DNA of 64,000 bases from Bovifimicola sp050309585 (GCA_050309585.1 JBNRML010000036.1:1-64000), one strand, 5' to 3'. Positions 42,753-51,795 are shown, counted from the first letter of the stretch. Made by a program: numbers and translations. Notes: a model not told the origin generated them from the letters alone.

Positions 42753-43973
42753 ATGTCGGAATTTGTAAAAAGACATAAAATCAAGTTAGTCATAATATGT
42801 TTGGCAGTGATTACGGTGACATTGATTTTGTCCATTGTTTTAATAGGTGGGAATAAAAAGGATGATAAAAAATCAAATGATAAAAAATCAAATGATAAGC
42901 AGTCACTGAAGGGTGAAATGCACACAGATAATGACACAGAAAGAGACACAGGTAAGACTACTGAAATGGACACAGAAAAAAACAATGATAGAGACATAGA
43001 AACAGAAACGGAAAAAGAGACAGAAAATATTCCAAAGAATAATGTTGATGATGAGCCAGGCCTGGAAAAATTGAAGGTTTCAGGAACCAGTCTTTTAGGG
43101 GAGAGCGGAAGAAAAATTCAGCTTAGGGGTCTCAGTACCCATGGATTATCCTGGTTCCCAGAATATGTAAACAGGGAATGCATCAGCCAGCTTAACAGGG
43201 ATTTTGGAATAAATGTATTGAGACTTGCAATGTACACAGCGGAATATAACGGATACTGTACGGGAGGGGATCAGAATTATTTAAAGGATTTGATTGATAA
43301 AGGTGTTACATATGCCACGGAAAATAATATGTATGTCATAATTGACTGGCACATTTTATCTGATTCAAATCCTAATATTTATATCGCTGAGGCAAAAAAC
43401 TTTTTTGCGGAAATGTCCCGGAAGTATGCAGGCAATGTAAATGTCATATATGAAATCTGTAATGAGCCTAATGGAGGAACATCCTGGCGTGATGTGAAAA
43501 ATTATGCGTTGCAGGTAATTCCTGAAATTAGAAAAAATTCACCTGATGCAGTGATTCTGGTGGGAACACCTAACTGGTGTCAGTATCTCAATCAGGCAAC
43601 AGATGACCCAATCACAGAATATGGGAACATTATGTATACAGCGCATTTTTATGCAGCCACCCATACAGATGGCCTAAGAAATGAGATAAATACGGCAATG
43701 TCAAAGGGGTTGCCTGTATTTGTAAGTGAATTTGGAATATGTGATGCATCCGGGAATGGTGCAATTGATGAAAAACAGGCATATCAGTGGATAAACTATA
43801 TGAATGAGAAGGGGATTAGCTATGTCATGTGGAATATTTCCAATAAAAATGAAACATCAGCCATATTCAACTCGTGGTGCAACAAGGTAAATGGCTTTAC
43901 TTATGATGATTTAAGTGCTGCGGGAAAATGGTTTTTAGGAGTTAATAAAAATTCTGTAACTGTTCAGAGCTAA
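42753..43973 (+). CDS. GH5 family endoglucanase-like glycosidase, membrane-anchored
   Basis: A 406-residue protein with an uncleaved-type N-terminal helix (VIICLAVITVTLILSIVLIG), a charged Lys/Asp/Glu/Thr linker (about 34-105) containing a DKKSN repeat, and a GH5 catalytic domain. The acid/base Glu is in YEICNEPNG and the nucleophile Glu in VFVSEFGICDASG; HGLSWFPEYV near the start fits subfamily 2 cellulases. It probably cleaves beta-1,4-glucans at the cell surface. The last residues VTVQS and the stop codon come from the palindromic repeat that starts at 43956. Confidence 0.92.
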   Translation: MSEFVKRHKIKLVIICLAVITVTLILSIVLIGGNKKDDKKSNDKKSNDKQSLKGEMHTDNDTERDTGKTTEMDTEKNNDRDIETETEKETENIPKNNVDDEPGLEKLKVSGTSLLGESGRKIQLRGLSTHGLSWFPEYVNRECISQLNRDFGINVLRLAMYTAEYNGYCTGGDQNYLKDLIDKGVTYATENNMYVIIDWHILSDSNPNIYIAEAKNFFAEMSRKYAGNVNVIYEICNEPNGGTSWRDVKNYALQVIPEIRKNSPDAVILVGTPNWCQYLNQATDDPITEYGNIMYTAHFYAATHTDGLRNEINTAMSKGLPVFVSEFGICDASGNGAIDEKQAYQWINYMNEKGISYVMWNISNKNETSAIFNSWCNKVNGFTYDDLSAAGKWFLGVNKNSVTVQS

Positions 43974-44097
43974 CCTCCAAAATGCTTTGCATTTCGTCGG
44001 TGTGGCGTATCCGCCAAATAAAATTTCAAAAACAGTCTTAAAAATGTAAGCATTTTACACCTGTTTTATGAAATTTTGCTTGGCTCTGAACAGTTAC
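43956..44097. mobile_element. 142-bp palindromic repeat, copy 2
   Basis: Perfect 15-base ends GTAACTGTTCAGAGC / GCTCTGAACAGTTAC and the inner GGCGTATCCGCCAAATA shared with copy 1 at 26915. Internal arms differ between copies but keep pairing (AAAATG..CATTTT type), so structure is conserved more than sequence. Its left end overlaps and ends the GH5 gene. Confidence 0.85.
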
Positions 44098-44140
44098 AAA
44101 ATTCTTAAGTATTATCTTTATGTGAAAGGCAGGCAAAATA

Positions 44141-44914
44141 ATGGAAAATCAAAAAAAAGAAGGAACAAAGATAATTGCCCTGACAGGAAAGGGTGGTGTG
44201 GGAAAAACATCAATCTCAGCGGTTATTGTAAAATTATTGGTGAAAAAATATCCTGATAAGAGGATTCTGGCAATCGATGCCGACCCGGCAGTGGGGTTGT
44301 CAACTGCGCTTGGAATTGATGTGAAGACGACAATTGATGACATCAGAAAAACAGTTGTTGCAAATGTGGAGGACGGGGATACAAAAACTGCAATGGAACT
44401 TTTAGGAGAGGCAAAATATCATATATTTGACGCAATAGAGGAAAAAAACGGATTTGCTTTTCTGGCTGTTGGAAGACCAGAGAGTGCAGGCTGCTACTGT
44501 AAAATTAATTCGTATCTCAAGGAAGTAATCAAAATCGTTGCAGAAAATTTTGATTATGTGGTTATTGACGGCGAGGCAGGTATTGAGCAGATTAACAGAC
44601 GTGTAATGGAGAAGGTTACACATCTTATTCTTGTAACAGATGCCAGCAGAAAGGGAACGGATGTAATTCAGACCATTAAGAAGGTCGCCGATGAGCTTGT
44701 AATGTATGACAAAACGGGAGTGATTGTGAACAGGCTTCCGGACCAGAGTGTAAAACAGTTTATTTCTACGGGCGATATAGAAGTACTCTCATACATTGAA
44801 TCTGATGGAGAGCTGGCAGCCCTGGATGTTAAAGGTGAAGATGTATTCAATATAGACGAAAATGCTAAAATTGTTATGGGTGCAGATGAGGCACTTAGAA
44901 AGTTGGGACTTTAG
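44141..44914 (+). CDS. CooC-type MinD-family ATPase
   Basis: A 257-residue P-loop ATPase: deviant Walker A TGKGGVGKTS near residue 15, then AIDADPAVGLSTALG and VVIDGEAGIEQINRR. CooC/AcsF proteins insert nickel into carbon monoxide dehydrogenase or acetyl-CoA synthase; the CYCKINSYL segment supplies the Cys pair typical of that group. It is the first gene of a six-gene run with dehydratase-like and ACS-like proteins, but no carbon monoxide dehydrogenase gene is present here. Thus the client may be the ACS-like protein at 48676 or the Fe-S proteins between. Confidence 0.88.
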   Translation: MENQKKEGTKIIALTGKGGVGKTSISAVIVKLLVKKYPDKRILAIDADPAVGLSTALGIDVKTTIDDIRKTVVANVEDGDTKTAMELLGEAKYHIFDAIEEKNGFAFLAVGRPESAGCYCKINSYLKEVIKIVAENFDYVVIDGEAGIEQINRRVMEKVTHLILVTDASRKGTDVIQTIKKVADELVMYDKTGVIVNRLPDQSVKQFISTGDIEVLSYIESDGELAALDVKGEDVFNIDENAKIVMGADEALRKLGL

Positions 44915-44917
44915 AAT

Positions 44918-46123
44918 ATGAAGGATTTAAAACATATTTATTATTTGGAAAAACTATTAGAGGATGCGGGAAATGAGCTTGTCAAGAGGGGGAAGGAGCA
45001 GGGAAAGAAAGCGATTGGAAGTGTATGTGCATTGATTCCTGAACCTTTGCTTAATCTTCCGGGATGTTTTGGGGTGAGGCTTCGGGCACCAAGAACAGGT
45101 TCCATTGAAATGGGTACATATTATATGACAAGCATAATGTGTGAATGCTGCAGGGCAATTCTTGAGCGTGGAATCGAGGGAGGATATGAATTTCTGGATT
45201 GCATTATGGCACCGGATGCCTGTGCCCAGATGAACAGATGTGTGGAAAATATTGATAAGCTAAATCTGTGCAATGGAAAGAAATTTTTTGTCACCTATTC
45301 TGATGTTCCAATGAAATGTGATGAAACGGCGTTAGCACATTATGTAAGGCAGATGAGACAATATGTGCTTGAACCCCTTCACGAGACTTATGGAATAGAT
45401 ATTTCAGAAGAGGCATTGCGGTTGGCCATTAATGAGCACAATGAAATTAATAAATTGATTAATGAAATCGGAGAATTCAGGAAAGAGGAGAATCCTAAAA
45501 TTACGGGGTACGAATTTGCTGTTTTGTGCCTTTCAACTTATTGCATGCCTAAAAGTGAGTTGATTGATATTCTCAGAGAAACCCTTGAGGAAGTGAAAAT
45601 GAGGGAGAGGGATGAGAAGTCTCCCTATCGTGCAAGGGTTGTGATGGTGGGCTCTGAAATAGATAACCCGGATTTAATACGGCTGACGGAGGAGGCAGGG
45701 GCCCTTGTGGTAGCTGACAGATTCTGTTTTGGCTCCCTGCCGGGAAGAATGGAAATAAAAATATCTGATGGGGAGGAACCATTGACTGCCATCTGCAGAC
45801 ATTATATGGAAAATGAACAGTGCCCAAGATATATGAATACTGACAAAATAAATGACAGACACAACTATGTGGACAGAATTGCAAAGGAATATAAGGCTGA
45901 CGGAATAATCTATGAACAGATTAAGTTCTGTGATTACTGGGGATATGAGAGAGCATATGCAGGTAAGGTTATGAGAGAGAAATTTGGCTACCCTGTTCTC
46001 AGTGTGGACAGGCCTTATGTGGTAGGAAATTCCGGACAGCTTAGAACCAGGGTTCAGGCATTTGTTGAGAGCATTGAAATAAAGAAAATTTCAAAGGGTG
46101 GAAAGGCAGGAAAAAGTGAGTAA
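44918..46123 (+). CDS. 2-hydroxyacyl-CoA dehydratase-like subunit (HgdB/double-cubane type)
   Basis: A 401-residue member of the HgdB/BcrC/DCCP superfamily that holds low-potential iron-sulfur clusters and receives electrons from an ATP-driven activase. Cys-rich segments are IPEPLLNLPGCFGVR, IMCECCRAILERG, PDACAQMNRC, FCFGSLPGR and IKFCDYWGYERA with the closing RPYVVGNSGQLRTRVQAF block typical of the family. The gene follows the CooC-type gene by three bases. Substrate unknown: members act on 2-hydroxyacyl-CoAs, aromatic CoAs or small molecules. Confidence 0.85.
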   Translation: MKDLKHIYYLEKLLEDAGNELVKRGKEQGKKAIGSVCALIPEPLLNLPGCFGVRLRAPRTGSIEMGTYYMTSIMCECCRAILERGIEGGYEFLDCIMAPDACAQMNRCVENIDKLNLCNGKKFFVTYSDVPMKCDETALAHYVRQMRQYVLEPLHETYGIDISEEALRLAINEHNEINKLINEIGEFRKEENPKITGYEFAVLCLSTYCMPKSELIDILRETLEEVKMRERDEKSPYRARVVMVGSEIDNPDLIRLTEEAGALVVADRFCFGSLPGRMEIKISDGEEPLTAICRHYMENEQCPRYMNTDKINDRHNYVDRIAKEYKADGIIYEQIKFCDYWGYERAYAGKVMREKFGYPVLSVDRPYVVGNSGQLRTRVQAFVESIEIKKISKGGKAGKSE

Positions 46124-47654
46124 GACGATAGGAAGTGAAAAACTTGGGAATTTTTACACGGGAAAGCGTGCAAAAAAGAGAAGAGAATGGCGTGGAATAA
46201 AGGATACATGGTATGATTATGTGCACTGGCTGGGTATCTGGAAGGTGCTTATAAAATTTATGCTTAATATAAATAACGTAAAGGCATTTTTCAGATACAG
46301 ATGGATGGTTAATTATCTTGCAGTGCCTGAATTTTTTGACAGACATACGGAGGGCATGAGGGGAACCCAGCTTAGACTTGCAAGAACAGCGTTAGAGCTT
46401 GTTGTTACAGATATGTGCAAGAGTATGGGAATTATGTTCAGGGCGGACCCGGAGCTTGGAAACGACAAAAAACTCAATGAAAAGCTGGTGGTCTTTGATG
46501 AAAACATGATGAGCCAGCTTATGAACGGCTTTCCGAATCTTAAGTGGGTTTCTGTTGAGGTTCCAGCTGTGTATACCTGTGGTATGATGTGTCAGGACTC
46601 ATTACATTATTATATTGACGTGGCACAGGAATACGGCATACCAAGTGACGTTTGTCCCATGCCGGCAGCAGAACTTGGCGTGGCATTAGAGGACGATTAT
46701 CCTAGAATAGGAAAATGTGCGGTTCAGTGTAATACCACCTGCGACGGAAGTCTTATGGGGAATGGTATTATGGCGTCAAGACGCGATATTCCAACATTCC
46801 AGCTCGCAGTGCCAATCAGGCATGATGAAGACAGTGTACAGCAGTATGCGGCCGAGGAAATGTTAAATGCCATTAAATTCATTGAGGATAATACAGGGGA
46901 AAAATTTGACTGGCAGGCATTTTTTAAGACAATGGAGCAGTTTAATAAAGAGACAGATCACCTGCTTGAGTGGTATGAAATAGCAAGCTCACCATATCCT
47001 CAGATGATAGGAAATACTCTTTCGCTGTTCAGATATGCTTCATATATGGCAGCCGGTGGCCGTGAAAAGGATTTCCTGACAAGACATATTAAGATAACAG
47101 AGCTTGCGACCAAGGGCTTTAAAAATAAGGAATTATGTGCCAAGGAGCACAGACACAGAGCAATTACCTGGGGTGTACAATCTGCATATTATACCGCATT
47201 CACAATATGGCTTCAGAATTGCTGGGGAATTGTTTCGCTGGTAGATATGCTGACACTCTGTACGACAAAAACAATTAACACAACAGATCCGGATGTGGCA
47301 ATTTATGACCTGGCACATTTATATGAAAAAATGATAATGAGAAGCCGTTCAAATGGTGGATATGAAGTTGGTGTGGCGGATTTGTGGAGATTTTGTGAGT
47401 CCTTCCACGTGGATATGGTAATTATGTATGCTCATATGGGCTGTAAATCAATGTCGGGATACCACGGAATATTTGAAGAAGAGGCAAGAAAACACGGTAT
47501 TCACCTTATTTGGGTAACGCATGGCCTTATGGATACACGAGGTGCCTCAAGGAAGGATATGAGAACGGAAGTTAACAGATACATGCAGACAGTGTTAAGG
47601 GAAGAACCACTAGACCCTAGTCTTTTGGATTTTAATGATGAAAATGCGTGGTAG
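46116..47654 (+). CDS. 2-hydroxyacyl-CoA dehydratase-like subunit, second
   Basis: A 512-residue paralogous subunit (start GTG 46116 after AGGCAGG; it overlaps the stop of the previous gene by eight bases). Family-like Cys positions are in AVYTCGMMCQDSLHYY, SDVCPMPAAELG and GKCAVQCNTTCDGSLMGNG, and later in YAHMGCKSMSGYHG. It likely pairs with the 401-residue subunit as a heterodimer. It is longer than standard HgdA/B by about 100 residues, mostly in a basic N terminus. The reaction cannot be named from sequence. Confidence 0.82.
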   Translation: MSKTIGSEKLGNFYTGKRAKKRREWRGIKDTWYDYVHWLGIWKVLIKFMLNINNVKAFFRYRWMVNYLAVPEFFDRHTEGMRGTQLRLARTALELVVTDMCKSMGIMFRADPELGNDKKLNEKLVVFDENMMSQLMNGFPNLKWVSVEVPAVYTCGMMCQDSLHYYIDVAQEYGIPSDVCPMPAAELGVALEDDYPRIGKCAVQCNTTCDGSLMGNGIMASRRDIPTFQLAVPIRHDEDSVQQYAAEEMLNAIKFIEDNTGEKFDWQAFFKTMEQFNKETDHLLEWYEIASSPYPQMIGNTLSLFRYASYMAAGGREKDFLTRHIKITELATKGFKNKELCAKEHRHRAITWGVQSAYYTAFTIWLQNCWGIVSLVDMLTLCTTKTINTTDPDVAIYDLAHLYEKMIMRSRSNGGYEVGVADLWRFCESFHVDMVIMYAHMGCKSMSGYHGIFEEEARKHGIHLIWVTHGLMDTRGASRKDMRTEVNRYMQTVLREEPLDPSLLDFNDENAW

Positions 47655-47675
47655 ACGCATTGGAATGGAGGCAAA

Positions 47676-48467
47676 ATGAAATATTTTGGTGGATGCGACG
47701 CCGGTAGTACATATACAAAGAGCGTTATTATAGATGAAAATGGAAAAATGGTTGCTGGTGTTACCATAAAAAGCAGAATAAACCCTGTCTTAAGTGCGGA
47801 GGCTGCACTTTGTGAGGCTGTAAGCCAGGTGGAAGGGTTAAGTAAAGTGGAGGAGCTTACATATCTGGTGGGAACCGGATATGGCAGAAATAAGGTGCCT
47901 TTTGCAGATGAAAACATTTCAGAAATAAGCTGTCATGCCATGGGAGTACATGTTGTTAATCCGGAAATAAAGGCGATTATTGACATAGGTGGACAGGATG
48001 TAAAGGGCATTGCAATAGATGAAGATGGAACAGTTTTAAATTTTGCAATGAATGACAAGTGTGCCGCAGGTACGGGAAGATTTTTTGAGGCTATGGCAAA
48101 TGCCTTTGAAATGTCCCTTGATGATTTTTCAAAGCTTTCACTTAAGGCAAAAAATGTTATTCCCATTACGGCCCAGTGTGCTGTTTTTGCAGAAAGTGAA
48201 GTTATTTCACTTGTGGGTGAGGGAAAGCCAATGGAGGAAATTGCAGCAGGAATACAGATGTCAGTGGCAAAGAGATGTTTTGTTATGGCAAAGAAAGCAG
48301 GAGCAACGGATAAAATTACCCTTACAGGGGGCTGTGCAAAAAATGTTGGGTTAAAGGCAGCAATAGAGAAGGTCCTCAAGGTAAAGGTGGTTGATACAGA
48401 TATTGATCCACAGCTCATGGGTGCCCTGGGTGCTGCGGAGTTTGCCAGAAAGAAAGGACTTAGGTAA
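47676..48467 (+). CDS. 2-hydroxyacyl-CoA dehydratase activase (HgdC/BadF family)
   Basis: A 263-residue ASKHA-fold ATPase that injects electrons into dehydratase-type iron-sulfur proteins. ATP-site motifs are GCDAGSTYTKSV, IDIGGQDVKGI and TGGCAKNVGL. The two Cys that bind the bridging [4Fe-4S] cluster of the dimer are in NDKCAAGTGRF and TAQCAVFAESE. GGAGG lies before the ATG. Placement after the two dehydratase-like subunits makes it their dedicated activator. Confidence 0.94.
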   Translation: MKYFGGCDAGSTYTKSVIIDENGKMVAGVTIKSRINPVLSAEAALCEAVSQVEGLSKVEELTYLVGTGYGRNKVPFADENISEISCHAMGVHVVNPEIKAIIDIGGQDVKGIAIDEDGTVLNFAMNDKCAAGTGRFFEAMANAFEMSLDDFSKLSLKAKNVIPITAQCAVFAESEVISLVGEGKPMEEIAAGIQMSVAKRCFVMAKKAGATDKITLTGGCAKNVGLKAAIEKVLKVKVVDTDIDPQLMGALGAAEFARKKGLR

Positions 48468-48673
48468 TGTTAGCATTGATAATAAAAATAGCAATAATTC
48501 TGATGGCAGTAATATTAGGTTTCTTTTTGCTTACCATGATTATTTACTTTTTTAATCTTGACATGAAACTGGCGTCAAAGCTTATTCCGGTAATGAACAA
48601 ATATTACGATCACTCAAAAAAGAAACGCCTGGAAAAAGAAGCGAAAAGAAATAGTGAAAAAGGAAAAGAATAA
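48467..48673 (+). CDS. Small single-span membrane protein
   Basis: A 68-residue protein with one long hydrophobic helix (about residues 3-30) and a very basic tail (KKKRLEKEAKRNSEKGKE). The ATG overlaps the activase stop codon (TAATG), so it is translated with the operon. I do not recognise the family. It may anchor the redox complex to the membrane, but that is inference from topology and place only. Confidence 0.6.
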   Translation: MLALIIKIAIILMAVILGFFLLTMIIYFFNLDMKLASKLIPVMNKYYDHSKKKRLEKEAKRNSEKGKE

Positions 48674-48675
48674 TA

Positions 48676-49398
48676 ATGAAGCTTTATCAGAAATCAATAG
48701 ATAAATGTATGGCGCTCATTAATGATAATGCATGCGGAAATGACAAAAAGGTTTTAAAGAGAGTGCCAAATTTTTATAAAGGTGGAAATGGGGAGCATCT
48801 GATTCTAAAATCAGACATGGCATATGAGCTTGGAGGGAATAACAGCTTTGCCATAGGGGGAACTGCCTTTTGTGCGGAGAAGGATGGTGGTTTTCAAGAT
48901 GAAATCCTGCTTTATGGACCTGATTTAGATGAAATCCAGTCAGATATTCCCTATGCCAGAATATCGATTTTAAATGTGAATGAAGATGTTTTTAAGGATA
49001 AAAACAAGGCATACAGTGTTATGAGACGGATTGATTATACAAGGTATCATATGTTTGCAGATGGATATATGATGAGGATTTCCACCACGAATGACCGTGA
49101 ACCTGTAAGGGTTGGCCGAAAAGAATTAATGCAGGGACTGAATTTCGAAAAAGTTGGAAATATTTTTCTTGATGCATATCATAAAAATCCCGAGGTGATT
49201 AGTGCAAAGATAATTTTTATTACAGATTCAAATTTTGATTACGCTAGGCTGGCAGAAGAGGTCAGGCAGATAGAAAAAATAACGGAATCCTTAAATGTGA
49301 TTTTTAAGGATTTTAAAATGGATTGTGGAACCTGTGGCCTAAAGAGTGTCTGTGATGAGGTTGAGGGAATGAGAGAATTGCATTTTGGAATGAGTTGA
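48676..49398 (+). CDS. Acetyl-CoA synthase beta-subunit-like protein (CdhC-related)
   Basis: A 240-residue protein two bases after the small membrane gene. It resembles a part of the CdhC/AcsB acetyl-CoA synthase: a PYARISIL strand, a YHMFADGYMMRIST block, a GLNFEKVGNIF helix and a C-terminal DCGTCGLKSVCDEVEG Cys motif. It is far shorter than AcsB (about 700 residues) and lacks the complete A-cluster domain as I know it, so acetyl-CoA synthesis is unlikely. Its place in a CooC/dehydratase operon suggests a metal-cluster partner protein. Family call moderate. Confidence 0.55.
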   Translation: MKLYQKSIDKCMALINDNACGNDKKVLKRVPNFYKGGNGEHLILKSDMAYELGGNNSFAIGGTAFCAEKDGGFQDEILLYGPDLDEIQSDIPYARISILNVNEDVFKDKNKAYSVMRRIDYTRYHMFADGYMMRISTTNDREPVRVGRKELMQGLNFEKVGNIFLDAYHKNPEVISAKIIFITDSNFDYARLAEEVRQIEKITESLNVIFKDFKMDCGTCGLKSVCDEVEGMRELHFGMS

Positions 49399-49448
49399 CT
49401 AGTGTACTATCTTCTGTGTGAAGGGAGAAAATGTATTTACAAAAAAAT

Positions 49449-49489
49449 AAAAGGCCTAACCGGTGATTGATTGCCAGTTAAGCCTTTTT
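49449..49489. terminator. Bidirectional terminator
   Basis: AAAAGGC (49449-49455) and TAAC pair with GTTA and GCCTTTT (49482-49488); T-rich sequence follows on + and A-rich on the other side. It closes the redox operon and the convergent DUF4317 gene. Confidence 0.8.
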
Positions 49490-49491
49490 AT

Positions 49492-50637
49492 TTATTCTTC
49501 CTCAGAAACCGGTCCCATGCTTATGTTAATGCCATTAACTTCAATATGGTCATTAACTTCTATGACAAGGCAGTGTCTTCCGTTTATTATTTTGCTCTCA
49601 ACAAGATCTGTGCGGTCCGGATTAACCTTAATAACCACGTCAGGAGTCTGGATGTTGAATTTTCTTGTATCAACTACGTTTGAGGCAAGAAATTCAGCGG
49701 GCTTTTCTTCTGAAACAGTCATAAGATTTTGTTCAAGAACCTCGAGTTTTTCATTTGATACACTGCTGTCGGCAAAAATATGCTTAACATCTTCGGTGCT
49801 AAATACCAATGGGTCTGGGGAATCTTTTGTCTCCTCGAGCATTTCAGACATTGTTTCGTGAATTGCTTTTACAGTCTCAAAGCTACATTCCTCTCCAAGA
49901 GTATTTTCGATAAGTGTAGTGAAAGTATCCTTCTGGTCGGCAGCAGTTCTTGGTGTGGTTGTGCCAAAAAGGTTGTCAATAAATGAAAATTGAAGCTCTT
50001 CACAATCCTTTGAATAGTAGAGGAGACTGTGAATATCTGTGTTTCTGTCGTTAAATGCAGGAAACAGAAATCCATTTGCCGGAGCACCCACAATCCAGGC
50101 TCTTGTTCGTTCTCCAATTGAATTTGTGTCGGCGTTATAACTCAGACCGGACTTGTCGAGATTGACCGGACATATGCTGCAGAGAATGTAATCATATACA
50201 TAATCTGAGGCATCATCCATTTCGGAGCCGTCACTGGCTTTTCCGGGGATATCATAAGTTCCGTGAATTAATATTATGTAATAATTTGATACGTAGATAT
50301 AGTTTTCTATTACCTTCTTATAAAACTCTTCAAGAAGCTCATCATCCTCAAGTTTGCTGTCTTTTAAGTTAAGCAGAAATTCCTGTTTTCCGCCCTCCAT
50401 TTCCTCTTCAAGAGAAAATTCCATGTTTAAAAGATTTTTGCCTACGGTGCCGGACAGAGTGTGCTTGAAAATATCCAGATACTTAAAGGTTTCTTCCTCT
50501 GATAAAGAAAAGAAGGCATCCTTAGACTTGAATTTAATGTCTTTTTCGCCGTCAACATAACATCCACAAATACGGTTTATGACAGATTTCTCGGGAGTAA
50601 GTGTCTTTTTGATTTCAGATATTTCTTTCTTATTCAT
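49492..50637 (-). CDS. DUF4317 family protein
   Basis: A 381-residue cytosolic protein starting MNKKEISEIKKTLTPEK, with the ICGCYVDGEKDI and GTYDIPGKASDGSEM segments that mark DUF4317, a family found mainly in Clostridia. No catalytic motif, signal peptide or membrane helix is visible, and the function is unknown. It is a single gene, convergent with the redox operon. Confidence 0.85.
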   Translation of the reverse strand: MNKKEISEIKKTLTPEKSVINRICGCYVDGEKDIKFKSKDAFFSLSEEETFKYLDIFKHTLSGTVGKNLLNMEFSLEEEMEGGKQEFLLNLKDSKLEDDELLEEFYKKVIENYIYVSNYYIILIHGTYDIPGKASDGSEMDDASDYVYDYILCSICPVNLDKSGLSYNADTNSIGERTRAWIVGAPANGFLFPAFNDRNTDIHSLLYYSKDCEELQFSFIDNLFGTTTPRTAADQKDTFTTLIENTLGEECSFETVKAIHETMSEMLEETKDSPDPLVFSTEDVKHIFADSSVSNEKLEVLEQNLMTVSEEKPAEFLASNVVDTRKFNIQTPDVVIKVNPDRTDLVESKIINGRHCLVIEVNDHIEVNGINISMGPVSEEE

Positions 50638-50794
50638 ATATTTATCATAGTCCTTCCAACATATTTTTTCTACAATTAATTTGACTAATGTATTTTAACA
50701 CAAATGAAATAAATATAAAAGAAAATCTAAATTTATTTCTGTTGCAAATCTGTTGCAAGAGGGATTTTTTTGGAGTATTATTTGAAGTATTATT

Positions 50795-50919
50795 TGATTT
50801 TTCACACAACGAATTGAGTCGGAGCCTCAATTCGAGCTATCGCAGTCGAGAAACAGGATAAACCTGATTTCTCGACGCGTGTCTGCGCAAATAAATTTGC
50901 TCCGACATGGAGGATTAGT
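50795..50919 (+). repeat. Composite hairpin leader repeat before the EamA gene
   Basis: Hairpin 1: CGAATTGAGTC..CTCAATTCG; hairpin 2: GAGAAACAGG..CCTGATTTCTC; then GTGTCTGCGCAAATAAATTTG and GCTCCGACATGGAGG, which supplies the ribosome site for the ATG at 50920. The same sequence, nearly identical over about 120 bases, occurs reversed at 62776-62890 before the GH13 gene. The rest of 50638-50794 is AT-rich; I see nothing in it. Confidence 0.8.
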
Positions 50920-51795
50920 ATGAAAATATCTGAGAAAAGTCAGGGGATATTGTATATAATTATGGCCGCTTTTTTCTTTGCGTGCATGAGTTTCTTTGTG
51001 AGAAAATCAGGGAATTTGCCAACAATGCAGAAGGGATTTTTCAGGAATGTTGTTGCAATGGTTGTTGCATTTGTCATGCTGGTTAAGAGCAGGGGCGGAT
51101 TTGGGATAAAGAAGGGCTTAATGCCGTCACTTATTATGAGAGCTGCCTTTGGAACAATAGGCCTTGTGTGCAATTTTTATGCAGTGGACCATATGAATAT
51201 ATCTGATGCAAATATGCTAAATAAGCTGGCACCATTTTTTGCAATAATTGTGTCGGGCTTTCTTTTGAATGAAAAGGCAAGCAAATTTGAGTGGTCTATG
51301 GTTTTGGTTGCATTTGCCGGGGCAGTGCTTGTTGTAAAGCCGACAATGGATTTTGAATGTTTGCCGGCAATAGTGGCAGCAATAGGTGGTATGTCAGCGG
51401 GAACAGCTTATACATTTGTGAGAAAATTGGGAATTCATGGGGAAAGAGGCCCTGTCATAGTAATGTTTTTTTCAACATTCTCCTGTCTGGTAACGTTGCC
51501 ATTTGTGGTTTTTGATTATCATCCAATGACGAAAATGCAGCTGATTTATCTCTTGCTAGCCGGAGCAACAGCGGCCTGTGGTCAGTTGTCGGTGACAAAA
51601 GCGTACACAAAAGCTCCCGCAAGGGAAATTTCAATTTTTGATTATTCACAGGTGATTTTTGCGGCAATATTAGGATTTGTGTTTTTGGGGCAGATACCGG
51701 ATTATTTAAGCATTTTGGGATATGTCATAATTATAGGTGCGGCAGTTGTAAAGTGGCAAAAAACGTGTTATTATTGTGACGAAAAGAAAAAATAA
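50920..51795 (+). CDS. EamA family transporter (DMT superfamily)
   Basis: A 291-residue membrane protein with ten hydrophobic helices in two EamA repeats, typical of drug/metabolite transporters that export amino acids, nucleotides or similar compounds. The first helix reads YIIMAAFFFACMSFF; SDANMLNKLAPFFAIIVS and APAREISIFDYSQVIFAAIL are the matching inner segments of the two halves. The substrate is unknown. The ribosome site comes from the leader repeat. Confidence 0.9.
   Translation: MKISEKSQGILYIIMAAFFFACMSFFVRKSGNLPTMQKGFFRNVVAMVVAFVMLVKSRGGFGIKKGLMPSLIMRAAFGTIGLVCNFYAVDHMNISDANMLNKLAPFFAIIVSGFLLNEKASKFEWSMVLVAFAGAVLVVKPTMDFECLPAIVAAIGGMSAGTAYTFVRKLGIHGERGPVIVMFFSTFSCLVTLPFVVFDYHPMTKMQLIYLLLAGATAACGQLSVTKAYTKAPAREISIFDYSQVIFAAILGFVFLGQIPDYLSILGYVIIIGAAVVKWQKTCYYCDEKKK

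Noticed and set aside
47933..48418. 161-codon open frame antisense to the activase gene
   Set aside because: It lies wholly opposite a gene with clear ASKHA motifs; the antisense product has no motif and only reflects codon bias.
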